Source of the DNA: Triplophysa rosa
Taxonomy: Eukaryota > Chordata > Actinopteri > Cypriniformes > Nemacheilidae
NCBI RefSeq assembly: GCF_024868665.1
Contig: NW_026634164.1
Span: forward strand, 1-64,000
Reading direction: 5' to 3'
Length of the DNA: 64,000 nt
The position numbers and the translations under genes were made by a program. The notes beneath the pieces are model-generated. The model saw only the letters and a list, made by a program, of their open reading frames with translations. It ran no database searches and had not been told where the DNA came from. Below, piece by piece: positions 1 through 9,411 of this stretch (the first letter of the stretch is position 1; every line of letters begins with the position of its first letter).

Positions 1-1270
1 GATGATATTTAATAATTATTAAATTAAGAGACCGATCAATTCGCTTCATAATACGTTAATATGTCGTCAGGAGCCGCGGGGATTACTTTTGTATTGCTTG
101 TATCTGCTTTTTGACCTTTCTTTTTTATGAACGCTCTTATAACTCGCATCAATCAGGTCCTGCACTTTATCTCTCTCAATAACTCTCGTAACATCAGTCC
201 CGCACTTTATTTTCTCAATCCTGCATGTTTTGCAACCTAAACCCCAGACGCGCAAAAGCTTTGGTTCGGATGGACACGCATCCAGTTTGTATTAGGAAAG
301 GTGCACCTCTCAGAAAACTTAAACAAATGAAGATCATTTTAGATGTTTAATTATGACTTGGAGCATTGGGATCGTGAGACGAGGACATCGTATTTATTTT
401 TTATGAAAATCTACAATTCGAACAAAATCCATATTTTTCCTGTAGCTCAAAATTGTTTTCATGCGATTAGCTGCTGCTCCATTGGTGTCATGTTTTGCAC
501 TTAAAAAACTTGTGCAGGCCAAAAGCCTGAAGAAAATGACAACACAACCCCCTTATACCCCCCAATCACCAATTTTATGAAAACTGTGTGTGTGTTGCGT
601 TTGTAGTCTCAAATGTTATAGCAGGGAAAGTAGTATTTAGGGAAAGGTGCTATATATCATTAAGAAAGCGTGAGGAACCACATCAGCTTGAGGTAAATAC
701 ATACTGGATTAGCTAATGCTGACTAGTACAGGGTTTCTATCAGATTGTTACCAGTGTATTATTAATTAGTTATTTAGTTTAGTGATAACAACACACAAAT
801 GCAGATAGGATTGATGTAACACCATGTCATTCAAAATGTCTATTTTCTATACCCATTGACATATAATGACCATTTGAATTAAAGCTGTGAAATATTACAG
901 TCTTGCAATCACTTTCTTCAGATCTCACTTGAAACCACCACACCACCTGAAATGAAAGCATACACATGTTCTTGTGCTGCTGGAAGAAGTTTGTTTACTT
1001 TACCAGACAGCACATTTTAGTACACTGGGTACCAAAAATTTTCCAACTGCCCTTGCATGCACGAGCAAACAGCAGACCTGGCATAGGACCCACACCCAGG
1101 TAAAACACACAGAAAATAACTTTTTTTAACAGATTAAAAAATTAATGTATAGTTCATAAGATGCAAATAAGATCACAATCTAGTGCAAGACATGCATATA
1201 TTTTGTTAGGGCATCTCTCCAGAACCAGAATTATGGAGGTAATATTCAAATACTAATAAACACACTGTAC
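1..1270. other. Unannotated AT-rich sequence
   Basis: I find no credible gene or recognisable transposon end here. The longest open frame (67-255, minus, 62 codons) has no motif and looks like chance. The stretch is ordinary AT-rich non-coding DNA up to the edge of the BEL/Pao element at 1271. Confidence 0.5.
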
Positions 1271-1474
1271 TGCCCTCGCAGCACTTATTCTTGAGCAAAG
1301 CTAGACAGTCAGTTAATATTCAAAAAGTCCTCCAATAAACACACAAGGCTTGACTTTTCTTGTATTTTACTGAAGTGTTGTTTCCAGATTTTTCCCTTTT
1401 TTGGTTGTAAAGCTGAAACATTACAGAGAAACAATCATACACAATGTTGTAAATTCAAATGATCGCGAAAGCTT
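1271..1474 (-). repeat. Partial 3' LTR of the BEL/Pao element
   Basis: These 204 bases match the first 213 bases (plus-strand order) of the 5' LTR at 7421-7633 with few differences, including the shared edge TGCCCTCGCA. In element orientation only the end of the LTR remains; its upstream part was lost in the same deletion that removed most of pol. The join falls in GAAAGCTTAA, which both LTR copies share. Confidence 0.85.
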
Positions 1475-2495
1475 AATAGAGTGTGACATGGTCTGGTCTG
1501 CTGAGGAGCACATCATTGAGGGATGTTCCATCACATTCAGCGCTTGAGTCGAACACAACCCGTATCTGTCCTGTATTTTTTGGGTGGTGCACACCAAATG
1601 TAGGAAGGTACCAGTGTTCTTTACCTTTATCTAAAGGTGGAGCTAGCTCAGCCTGGTCTTCGTCCAGCATCTTCTGCATGAACTTGATATAGTGATCTTT
1701 AATTTCTGGCTTCTTCTCCAGAGTTCTTCGTATTGAATAGAGCCATTTCAATGCTTGCTCCCTGTTGCTCGGAAGGCGTCGTCTTGGCGAGCGGAAGGGT
1801 AACGGTGCCACCCAACTGTTCTCTCTGTTTTGACAGACTTCCGCATCCATGATGGCCAGGAAAGCTCTATCGTCTATGGATAATGCTGGTTTATCATCAT
1901 CCTTGTACTTGTCAAACACTGTGTGTCCTAGGTTGTCTGCACTCACGTTGAATCTTATGCTCTCCTCACATGCATATAAGGTTTGACTGTGATGCTGTGC
2001 CATGTCACCATAGTTTTCTTTCACATGGATATTGTTTGGGCATGGTCTGAGAAAGGATGTGCGACCGTTGAACAGTACATTTGTTCTGTAGACATTAACC
2101 TCTGATGGTTTGTGGACATTTCCCAGGCACACGTCTCCCACAATGACCCAGCCTAGGTCCAGCCGTTGAGCATAAGGTGCATTGTGTGGCCCGTTGATCT
2201 GCCTGCGTACCTTGTGGACCCTCAGGATGTCTCTTCGTAAGAGCAGAAGGGTAGGAGCATCTCGTTTCACAGGTTGAATTTTGTTAGCAACTGGCTGTAG
2301 ATGGGGGTGATGGTGAGCAATCTCCGGGAAGGGAATTTCTGTTCTATTGTCTGGTACCATGTCACACTCTATTAAGGTGGGTAAAGGAAGCTGTAATTTA
2401 CCATCCACGGATTCAATGATGAAATTAGTAGCTCTCCTTCCTGAAGTCTCCATTTTTCCAGAACAGGTTTTCAGGGTATATGGTGTGGGGCTCAC
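1475..2495 (-). pseudogene. BEL/Pao pol fragment: protease tail and start of reverse transcriptase
   Basis: A 340-codon frame, read from 2495 to 1473. Its first half continues the retropepsin-like region of BEL/Pao pol; the segment LLLLRRDILRVHKV lies where related proteases have an L-[LI]-G-R-D motif. Near the end the sequence VRVVFDSSA-type core (here IRVVFDSSAECDGTSLNDVL) is the hallmark start of the BEL/Pao RT domain. The frame ends about 30 residues into RT at the 3' LTR, so fingers, palm catalytic residues, RNase H and integrase are absent. The protease start (MYAVLDEKSNKSQFF) is in another frame at 2500-2560, showing a frameshift near 2495. It is a dead remnant; family assignment is from motif recognition. 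Confidence 0.8.
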
Positions 2496-2880
2496 ATTAA
2501 CTCCAAAATGTTGAAAAACTGTGACTTATTGCTTTTCTCATCCAGGACTGCGTACATCTTAATTGCCTTCTCCCTTTTCCCTGCAAGATATGTTTTCACC
2601 AAGCAGATTTTGGAACATGAGCGTGAACTGTCTGCATTTCCACAAATCTCTGTACACTTGGAGGTGACTGAAGGAGATGCGCTGTCATTTTTGTCAGTCA
2701 CAGTACTCTTTGTGCTTACAGGAGGAGGACCTGGATGCAGGGCTGCAATGTGTTTGTCACTTTTGCATTCAAAACACTTGAGCGTCATCTTGCAATCTTT
2801 TGCCATGTGTTGGGTAGACCCACAACATCTATAGCAGATGCGATTCTCTTTGAGGTATGCTTTGCGCTCTTCTAGGGATT
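2496..2880 (-). pseudogene. BEL/Pao zinc knuckles and protease start
   Basis: Minus-strand frame ending at 2492. Upstream of the first ATG (2806) the same frame reads CYRCCGSTQHMAKDC, a CCHC-like knuckle, followed by CFECKSDKHIAALH, a second Cys/His cluster typical of BEL/Pao elements, about 2835-2740. These bind element RNA in the gag-pol polyprotein. A linker of about 40 residues leads to the protease active-site region YAVLDEKSNKS (family consensus near A-[LV]-L-D-[DE]-x-S). The expected LDxxS is present, but the frame shifts right after it. Part of one original polyprotein with the gag and pol pieces around it. Confidence 0.72.
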
Positions 2881-3100
2881 TTTCTCTAAAATGTACATTC
2901 TGTCAGTGGGTGAGGCTTTCTATGTATAGGACAATGATGGTCTGGTTCATCTAATGTCTTTGAGGCAGGACTGACTTGGACGCCTGCCAGTTCTGCCGGT
3001 ACGTCTGTTTTGAGCACAGTCACAGAGGATTTATTACTGTATTTCACACTCCAAGGTGCTTGACTGCTGGACGTGAATGAAGTGAAGCTTGGATCATTTT

Positions 3101-4066
3101 TTATGCTTGTTGTTGGACAAACTTGGAGACGACAGAGAAGGGAGGAAAAGGCACTCTGTAATCCTCTTTGTACTTACTTCCAACACTTATCCATTTTTCT
3201 TCTGCGTCTTCGATGACCTCTGGTGTCCCATAACACTCTTCGAGACGTTGCCAGACCATGTTGACTCCTGCTGCGGGGTTGAGGACGTGCACTGCACAAA
3301 TTCTCTTAGCCTGTTCTGATGATTCCGTTCCCAGCCACTTCGTCATCAGGTCCAGTTCTTCTCTGGCTGAGAGATTCAAGTCCTTCGTAGCACTTAGAAA
3401 AGAGGCTTTCCATGCCCAATAGTTTTCCGGTTTGTCGTCGAATCTCAGAAGACCTGCACTTACCATTTCTCTCTACATCAGATATCTGGCAAAGTCTTGT
3501 GAACCTTGAGGGTTAGGTGAGTATTGTTCTTCAAAATGGGTGATGGGTGAGTTCTTCGGTGTACTATGAGGGAAAGTCGGATTTGGACATGTGTTCACTG
3601 TTCGCTCTGTTTTTACGTCTTTGTAAGCTGACTGTGTGTTAAGTATTTCCAATTTTCTCTCGTGACTCCACTGCTCCATGTTTTGATGGCAGTTCCGAAA
3701 ACACCGGATTGTTGTTGGACGTACTCACTAGTGCGTTGGACTGTATTGAAAGGGTCATCTTCAACAAAAGGTCCTTCTCTAAGTTTCCCGCTTTGAATTT
3801 ATACTTCATCATAGGCAGTTGCTTCCGCTTCAGCTGCCGCTGCAGCTCGTTGGCACTGGAGAAGATGAAGACTAGCATCGCAGTCAGCCTTTTGCTTTAG
3901 CATGCTCGCTTCGATGTCTGCTCTCTGCTTCATCATGTTAGCTTCTTTTTCAGCATAGGCTAGTTGAGCAAGAGCAGCTTTTGCTTTATTATGGGCTTTC
4001 GCAGCTGACGAGACTGTAAATTGCTGAGAGTGTCTAGTGGATGCCCTAGATAACTGTGATTTAACC
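3101..4066 (-). pseudogene. BEL/Pao gag, central and C-terminal part
   Basis: Minus-strand gag of the BEL/Pao element in several frames. Positions 4066-3810 keep the frame that starts at 7361 on the far side of the hAT insertion: an Ala/Glu/Lys-rich, coiled-coil-like segment with repeated AEKEA, MKQKAD and AAAEAEA patterns, ending in an in-frame TAA near 3808. Positions 3466-3101 hold 121 codons of the conserved Pao gag domain (FDDKPENYWAWKASF, LTKWLGTESSEQAKRI-type region and WQRLEECYG), the part annotated in many genomes as DUF1759. At least two frameshifts separate these blocks. Capsid-like role in the retrotransposon particle is known for the family; here it is broken. Confidence 0.78.
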
Positions 4067-4270
4067 TAGGGCTGGGCGATATGGCAAAAAAAGTAAACTC
4101 GATAGTTTTTTTCTATATTGATCGATAACGATATTTATTTCGATATATAGTTAATTAAAAAAGTGTTTTTAAAATAATCTATTTTCAATACAGTTTATTA
4201 ACAAAAGTTAACCTTTAACCAGTTAAAATTCAATTAAATTAATGCACTGTTGCAACACAGGATATTAGTA

Positions 4271-4976
4271 TGGAGGACTAAACCTGCAAAAATTATAAAT
4301 AAATGAATGTATAAATAAATAAATATATAAACGAATAAAAGTAATAATATGAAAATAAATACAGGAATGAATGGTTTGATAAAACAAAATAATTCGTTTT
4401 AGCTATTATTGATCTTAGCTTTAACTTTTCTTTTCATTTTTTAAATTGATTTATTATTTTTTGTGTCCATTTTTAATTATTTTTAATTATTATTATTTTT
4501 TATTTTTAGATTATTTTATTTATCATTTCCTTTTATTTTTACATTTATTTATTTATACGTTTATTTATTTTTATATTTATTTATTATCGCATGTATTTAT
4601 TTCCACTTTTATTTATTTATTCTTGAATTTATTCTTACTTTTCTGTGTCTTGTATGATAATTAGATGGGTTGGTCTTGCCTACTATTGGTTCAGCGTAGA
4701 TTGAAGCGTTTGATCGATTACTCTTGACTTGTTTTGGACTAACGTCACGTCACTCACTGATCGTTTGCTTCGTGTATAACGTTAAGTAACTATGGCGGGC
4801 GCACAATTAGCTAGAGAGTTACAGCATTTAGCCAATGAAGTCGATAACCATGCATCAAATGACTATGTGTCATTCAGATTAGATGCATTTATTGAGGATT
4901 TATTACAGATTGACGGAGAGATAAATGACAAAGTTCTTCAAAATCTGTGCGAGTCAGGGGGTGCTAAGGTGGTGAC
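4271..4976 (+). repeat. Left arm of ~0.7-kb internal inverted repeat
   Basis: This arm is the reverse complement of 5703-6430 over nearly its whole length, from TGGAGGACTAAACCTGC at the outer edge, through an AT-rich (TTTA)n-like tract at about 4280-4640, to a short reading frame starting at 4792. Differences are few, apart from a ~60-base segment present only in the right arm. The ~725-base centre (4977-5702) is not repeated. Confidence 0.85.
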
Positions 4977-5016
4977 CAAGTTCCGGTTACAGGTCCTCTG
5001 CCAAAGAGGTGCATGA
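4792..5016 (+). pseudogene. Duplicated unidentified ORF, left-arm copy
   Basis: A 74-codon frame opening MAGAQLARELQHLANEVDN, almost identical for its first 50 codons to the minus-strand frame starting at 5917. It is acidic and helix-rich by eye, with no zinc-finger or DDE signature. After codon 50 an internal deletion and frame change make it diverge from the other copy. The sequence 5' to the ATG is also shared by both arms, so a promoter could have been duplicated with it. I do not recognise the protein; it may be the N-terminus of a transposon-encoded protein. Confidence 0.45.
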
Positions 5017-5569
5017 ACGACCTCAGCAGATTCGTCGATTCTGAAAGCACAAGACGACTTGATATTAAGATGTCTAATAAACACAGACTTTCTTGTTACA
5101 TGATTTTGACATTCTTGTTAAGATTGCAAATTATTGGTATGATCGCCCGTAACGGCTGAAGCGAGGTGAAAAAATAAATAAAGCGATTTGACACGGGATT
5201 CGTACCCATACAATAAAGTGAGGCAGCGTGTCACTACGGTAACAATCACACTAAGCTATTTCGCAATGCTAGCTGCTGCGGATCTTTGCAATAATATCAA
5301 GATGTCACACAACAATATGCAGCTGGATGAATCAAGGGAATATGCCCGTTTTAACTTGTGACCTCTGTGTTATTTATCTCTTATGGAATGTAGTTTACGA
5401 GTACCGTTTAGTAACCACGTCTTTTTAGAAGGAATGGTTTCCATTTGATGGCCCCTGTAGTGAAAGAACGATGCTCATTACTACCGTGTTAACTTGTGAC
5501 TTAAGTTCACTATGTCTCAATTCATTTACATTATGTTACATCATGTTACATTAAATCTTTACGCTTTTT

Positions 5570-5917
5570 CTAACCGAAAGGCTGCTTATAACTATCACTT
5601 TGACAAAGCGTTAGCTTGCGACTTCGGTTTACAAGCTCATCTGTGTAGTTAAACCTTATTACATTTTGTGCTTTATGATTTTCACCAGTTGAACTGTAAC
5701 GCCACCACACCATAGCACCCTCTGACTCGCACAGACTTTGAATGTGCTGCAAAGAGGCTAACAACCGAGGGAGAACTTTGTCATTTATCTCGCCGTCAAT
5801 CTGTAATAAATCATCAATAAGTGCATCTAATCTGAATGACACATAGTCATTTGATGCATGGTTATCGACTTCATTGGCTAAATGCTGTAACTCTCTAGCT
5901 AATTGTGCGGCCGCCAC
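5570..5917 (-). pseudogene. Duplicated unidentified ORF, right-arm copy
   Basis: A 115-codon frame opening MAAAQLARELQHLANEVDN, in the right arm of the palindrome and divergent from the copy at 4792. It contains a segment RLLASLQHIQSLCESEG missing from the other copy, then SSTGENHKAQN and a basic tail that extends past the inverted-repeat arm into the unique centre. No motif identifies it. The strong conservation between arms shows that the duplication is recent relative to the decay elsewhere. It could be the first exon of a longer transposon gene, but I see no clear splice donor. Confidence 0.45.
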
Positions 5918-6430
5918 AGTTACTTAACGTTATACACGAAGCAAACGATCAGTGAGTGACGTGACGTTAGTCCAAAACAAGTCAAGAGTAATCGATCAAA
6001 CGCTTCAATCTACGCTGAACCAATAGTAGGCAAGACCAACCCATCTAATTATCATACAAGACACAGAAAAGTAAGAATAAATACAAGAATAAATAAATAA
6101 AAGTGGAAATAAATACATGCGATAATAAATAAATATAAAAATAAATAAACGTATAAATAAATAAATGTAAAAATAAAAGGAAATGATAAATAAAATAATC
6201 TAAAAATAATAATAATAAAAATAATTAAAAATGGACACAAAAAATAATAAATTAATTTAAAAAATGAAAAGAAAAGTTAAAGCTAAGATCAATAATAGCT
6301 AAAACGAATTATTTTGTTTTATCAAACCATTCAGTCCTGTATTTATTTTCATATTATTACATTTAATCGTTTATATATTTATTTATTTATACATTCATTT
6401 ATTTATAGTTTTTGCAGGTTTAGTCCTCCA
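5703..6430 (-). repeat. Right arm of ~0.7-kb internal inverted repeat
   Basis: Inverted partner of 4271-4976. It retains a longer version of the duplicated reading frame, so this arm is closer to the ancestral sequence. The outer edge is at TAGTCCTCCA (6421-6430). Confidence 0.85.
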
Positions 6431-7230
6431 TATATTAGGCCATAAACAACATGTACCAGTTCATTCAGTCTCATTTTGACTCAATTGACTGGTTAAGTAA
6501 AGGGATTGTTCATTCAGTACATTCAAGCAATGAAAGGGCTCCGTTACTGTGTACATTCGAACGCTATTGGCTCAGCACCTGCGCACATACATAATGCTGC
6601 AATAATGTCTTGCTCGAGTAGTGGGATTCATTCAGTGAACCTTAGTCTTTCAAAACTGTAGTACATTTCTACAGTTGCTGTACTTTAGTACAGTTCATGC
6701 AAGCATCTTACATACAAGGTTCAATATTTTAATGTGCACACAAACTCACTTCATTACATCTCTAATCTGTACAGGGCAGCGCTGGTTTGTTTCATATGCA
6801 CCATCTCATGTTAGCAGATATGTTAACGATAAATGTAAAAACGTTTGTGCTTGAGTTTCGAAGTAACTCGCTTGCAATTGCGCCTCAAATTTGTTTTGTT
6901 TAACCGGCGATTGCGAAAAAAATAAGACACTTGATAAACCGTGTGATGACAACTCGAGGTTAGTTTCACCTTTGTTTCCGCTTCCAGTAATGTTTTCCTC
7001 CTCATGTTGAGTTTTCTTTGCCAAGTGCAGTATGAAATGGACTTTGTACTTTGACGCACATGATAAAAGCTGCACGCTGACTGACTGTTGTTGCGTTTAT
7101 TTCTGCGTTCTGTTAGACTGTAAGATTAATCCATATCGAGTCAAAATGCCAATAGCTTATCATCGTTTTTGAAATACATTCTATCGCGATTCGATATGAT
7201 ATCGTTTATCGGCACAGCCCTAATTTAACC

Positions 7231-7361
7231 TCCGATGCTCGAAGAGACTCCTGCCTCTTGATTTCCGGATGTACGGCCTCTGCTCGCGGTTCTTCGCTAG
7301 CTTCATTTTGTTGCCTAGCGGTATCTCCTTTAATGTGTATTCTTCCTGAGCGTAGACTCAT
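7231..7361 (-). pseudogene. BEL/Pao gag N-terminus
   Basis: The gag start codon is the minus-strand ATG at 7361-7359, 60 bases inside the 5' LTR edge (7421). It opens MSLRSGRIHIKGD and runs 43 codons without a stop to the hAT target duplication at 7223-7230. Removing the hAT element and one 8-bp duplication lets this frame continue directly into the coiled-coil block at 4066-3810, which confirms both the start choice and the insertion boundaries. Confidence 0.78.
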
Positions 7362-7875
7362 GTTTGCTGACTATTGTTTTATAGTGCTTAAGCTGCCGTG
7401 TTCTCGTCTTTTTACTTTACTGCCCTCGCAGCGCATTCTTGAGCAAAGCTAGACAGTCAGTTAACATTCAAAAAGTCCTCCAATAAACACACAAGGATTG
7501 ACTTTTCTTGTATTTTACTGAAGTGTTGTTTCCAGATTTTTTCCCTTTTTTTGGTTGTAAAGCTGAAACATTACAGAAAAAATATAACAATCATACACAA
7601 TGTTGTAAATTCAAATGATCGTGAAAGCTTAAAGCAGCACAGTACTAAGTAGAAAATACAGCTCACTATAACAAGTCAATCACTGAACGGAGCTGGCTAC
7701 AGTTGTGTGCTAACTAGCGGAGCACATGAACTACTGAAACACTAGAAAGTTGCTAACATGACATTTCTTAATAAAAGGCAAGTGTCTTGTTATAGTTTAC
7801 ACATATTACTCACAGACGAATAGTCTCCGATGCAGAAGCGTGTCAGAATTAAATTCAGCAGCGACATGTATCCAG

Positions 7876-8678
7876 TAGTGATGTTACGTTCTGAGCCGAG
7901 GCTTCGGAGCGTGTCGAGAAATCCTGGAAACTTTCAGTGAAGCGAGTATCGAGGCTTGTATCGCTTTAGACCAATGACGTCATAGATGACGTCTGAAGCC
8001 TCGCTTCCACCCGAGTGGTTCAGTAAGCGGTTTGAATCTTGCCGCGACATTTTGACAGCTATATAAACCAAGTACCACAAGCACATTCACTGCCCTCTGC
8101 CCAGTTGAACCCAGACACTTTCCAGTTTTACAATAATAACATTGCCCCTTCTGCCTATTATGACCAAATAATTGATTTAAACACATTTATTTCAAGCCAA
8201 TAAGTAAATTACACATTTATTTTAAACAACTTTCCTGTAGCTCAGTGGTAAGAGCATTGCTTTAACAATGCAAGGTTGTGGGTTCGATCCCAGGGGATTG
8301 CACGTACCTATGTATAAATGTATAGGATAATGCAATGTAAGTCGCTTTGGATAAAAGCGTGTGCCAAATGCGTTAATACAATAATTATATTATATACCAC
8401 CAGAAAATACACATTATATTCATATAAATAGATGAGTCTATGTGGAAGTTGATTTTTTTCCTTCACAGTTATTTCTAAGCCTTAACTGGCGCAAAATACA
8501 GTGTATCACAGACCACATCAGGCACATCTGTAATGTATCTGCCTGTTTTACACTCTTTGGCCACCAGATTTGAGCCATCAGTATTGTGAGCAAATGAAGC
8601 CTCGAGAAATGAACTCTTTTGTGAACCACTTGGCTGAAAAGCTTCAATGCTTCACGAGGCTTCATCTCGCCATCACTA
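7876..8678. mobile_element. hAT-like non-autonomous element in the 5' LTR
   Basis: Ends TAGTGATG (7876) and CATCACTA (8678) are perfect 8-base inverted repeats, and the GAAGCCTCG-type motif recurs inverted at both ends. The 8 bases GTATCCAG are duplicated perfectly at 7868-7875 and 8679-8686, the hAT hallmark. At 803 bp with no transposase frame it is non-autonomous. A SINE occupies its middle. Confidence 0.86.
8230..8380 (+). mobile_element. tRNA-derived SINE with L2-type tail
   Basis: A tRNA-like head includes an A-box-like TAGCTCAGTGGTAAGAGC and a B box GGTTCGATCC at 8281-8290. It is followed by an unrelated body and the tail GTCGCTTTGGATAAAAGCGT at 8341-8360. The same tail ends the plus-strand L2 LINE at 43712-43745, consistent with SINE mobilisation by L2 machinery. 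It lies wholly within the hAT-like element 7876-8678. RNA polymerase III transcription would run on the plus strand. Confidence 0.8.
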
Positions 8679-8771
8679 GTATCCAGCACTGACTCTCTTG
8701 CCTGTCTGAGCTCAACTGAAGAGTGTGCTCCTCTGTAGAATTAGCTCGGACCAGTAGAGGGAAAAGTAACA

Positions 8772-9210
8772 TAAGAACTAATGCATATAAATGAAATGTT
8801 TTTAATGTTTTACCTTATTAAACTCACTTTTTAACTAATAACTTATTACTTTTAATAACTTTATTATTAATTTCTTTAAAAGCAGCACACACACCTTTCA
8901 ATTAGGTAATAAATAAAACACTGAAACATGAGCAAGAGACATGACTGTTTTAGCACCTCTGCCTGACAGCGATGTGATTTCTGGAGCAGCATCCCTTATT
9001 CCCCTCTGACCACAACCCCTCTTAGCCAAGATTGTTGATGGTATGTCTGCCATAACCATGGTGCCATCTAAATTTGGAGAGGTCCCAAAAGGTTCACTGA
9101 TATCTTAGTCTCAGCCTCAGACGTCACGCCCACGATCCGTTGGCTGAACGTCTGATACATTTGGCACACTTTTTTGGAAACACTTCAACGAGTTTGAAGT
9201 CGTTGTCTGA
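8772..9210. other. Non-coding sequence 5' of the RecQ-like frame
   Basis: No gene seen. The part from about 9090 is more GC-rich and directly precedes the RecQ-like frame, so it may hold its 5' exon edge or promoter; a possible splice acceptor TTCCACAG lies at 9219-9226. Confidence 0.35.
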
Positions 9211-9411
9211 TTGGTTAAATTCCACAGGATTTGGGAGACGTGTGTGTCTCGTTATTTAACTGTCCGCCGGGAAACAAAACAAAGCGGTCCGATCGAATTA
9301 GAAAGCTTCCGTGTTCATCAAGACCGACTAAACGCTGCTTTTTTAAAAGTATGCGAAGTTCATAGTATAGATTCTTTAAAAGATGTCCAAGAGTTTTGTT
9401 TGAGGTACTTA

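Larger units (their letters stand above)
4067..7222. mobile_element. hAT-like DNA element with internal palindrome, inserted in gag
   Basis: Ends are TAGGGCTG at 4067 and CAGCCCTA at 7222, short inverted repeats that extend imperfectly inward. The flanking 8 bases ATTTAACC are duplicated perfectly at 4059-4066 and 7223-7230. An 8-bp duplication is characteristic of hAT transposons. No hAT transposase frame is visible: the interior is AT-rich and dominated by a 0.7-kb inverted duplication (4271-4976 against 5703-6430). It is therefore non-autonomous or carries a nested foldback element. Two overlapping minus frames at 6806-7075 have no motif I recognise. Confidence 0.85.
1271..8771 (-). mobile_element. 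BEL/Pao LTR retrotransposon, internally deleted and twice interrupted
   Basis: A minus-strand LTR retrotransposon. A direct repeat marks the LTRs: the segment at 1271-1474 recurs at 7421-7633, each starting with the ten bases TGCCCTCGCA. Between them, read on the minus strand, lie gag (7361 downward), a pair of zinc knuckles (about 2835-2740), a protease-like region and the start of a reverse transcriptase (to 1475), the BEL/Pao order. The rest of RT, RNase H and integrase are missing because the RT frame joins directly to the 3' LTR at about 1474/1475. Two DNA transposons with perfect 8-bp target duplications lie inside, at 4067-7222 in gag and 7876-8678 in the 5' LTR. Frameshifts and stops show that it is dead. 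The outer right limit at 8771 (CA end) is tentative, because I see no matching target duplication flanking the whole element. Confidence 0.82.
7421..8771 (-). repeat. 5' LTR of the BEL/Pao element, interrupted by a hAT-like element
   Basis: In element orientation the LTR runs from about 8771 (TGTTACTTTTCCC) down to 7421 (..TGCGAGGGCA), giving TG..CA ends and about 540 bases once the 803-base insertion and its 8-bp duplication are discounted. The 7421-7633 portion matches the surviving 3' LTR at 1271-1474. The upstream limit is inferred from the TG..CA rule, because the other LTR lacks that part. Confidence 0.65.

Noticed and set aside
4446..4664. Hydrophobic 72-codon frame as a membrane protein (and mirror frame 6052-6240)
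   Set aside because: Low-complexity (TTTA)n-type DNA in the palindrome arms; the hydrophobic residues are a by-product of T-rich codons.
8232..8300. Functional tRNA gene
   Set aside because: A and B boxes are present, but the acceptor arm does not close and an L2-type tail follows: it is a SINE head.
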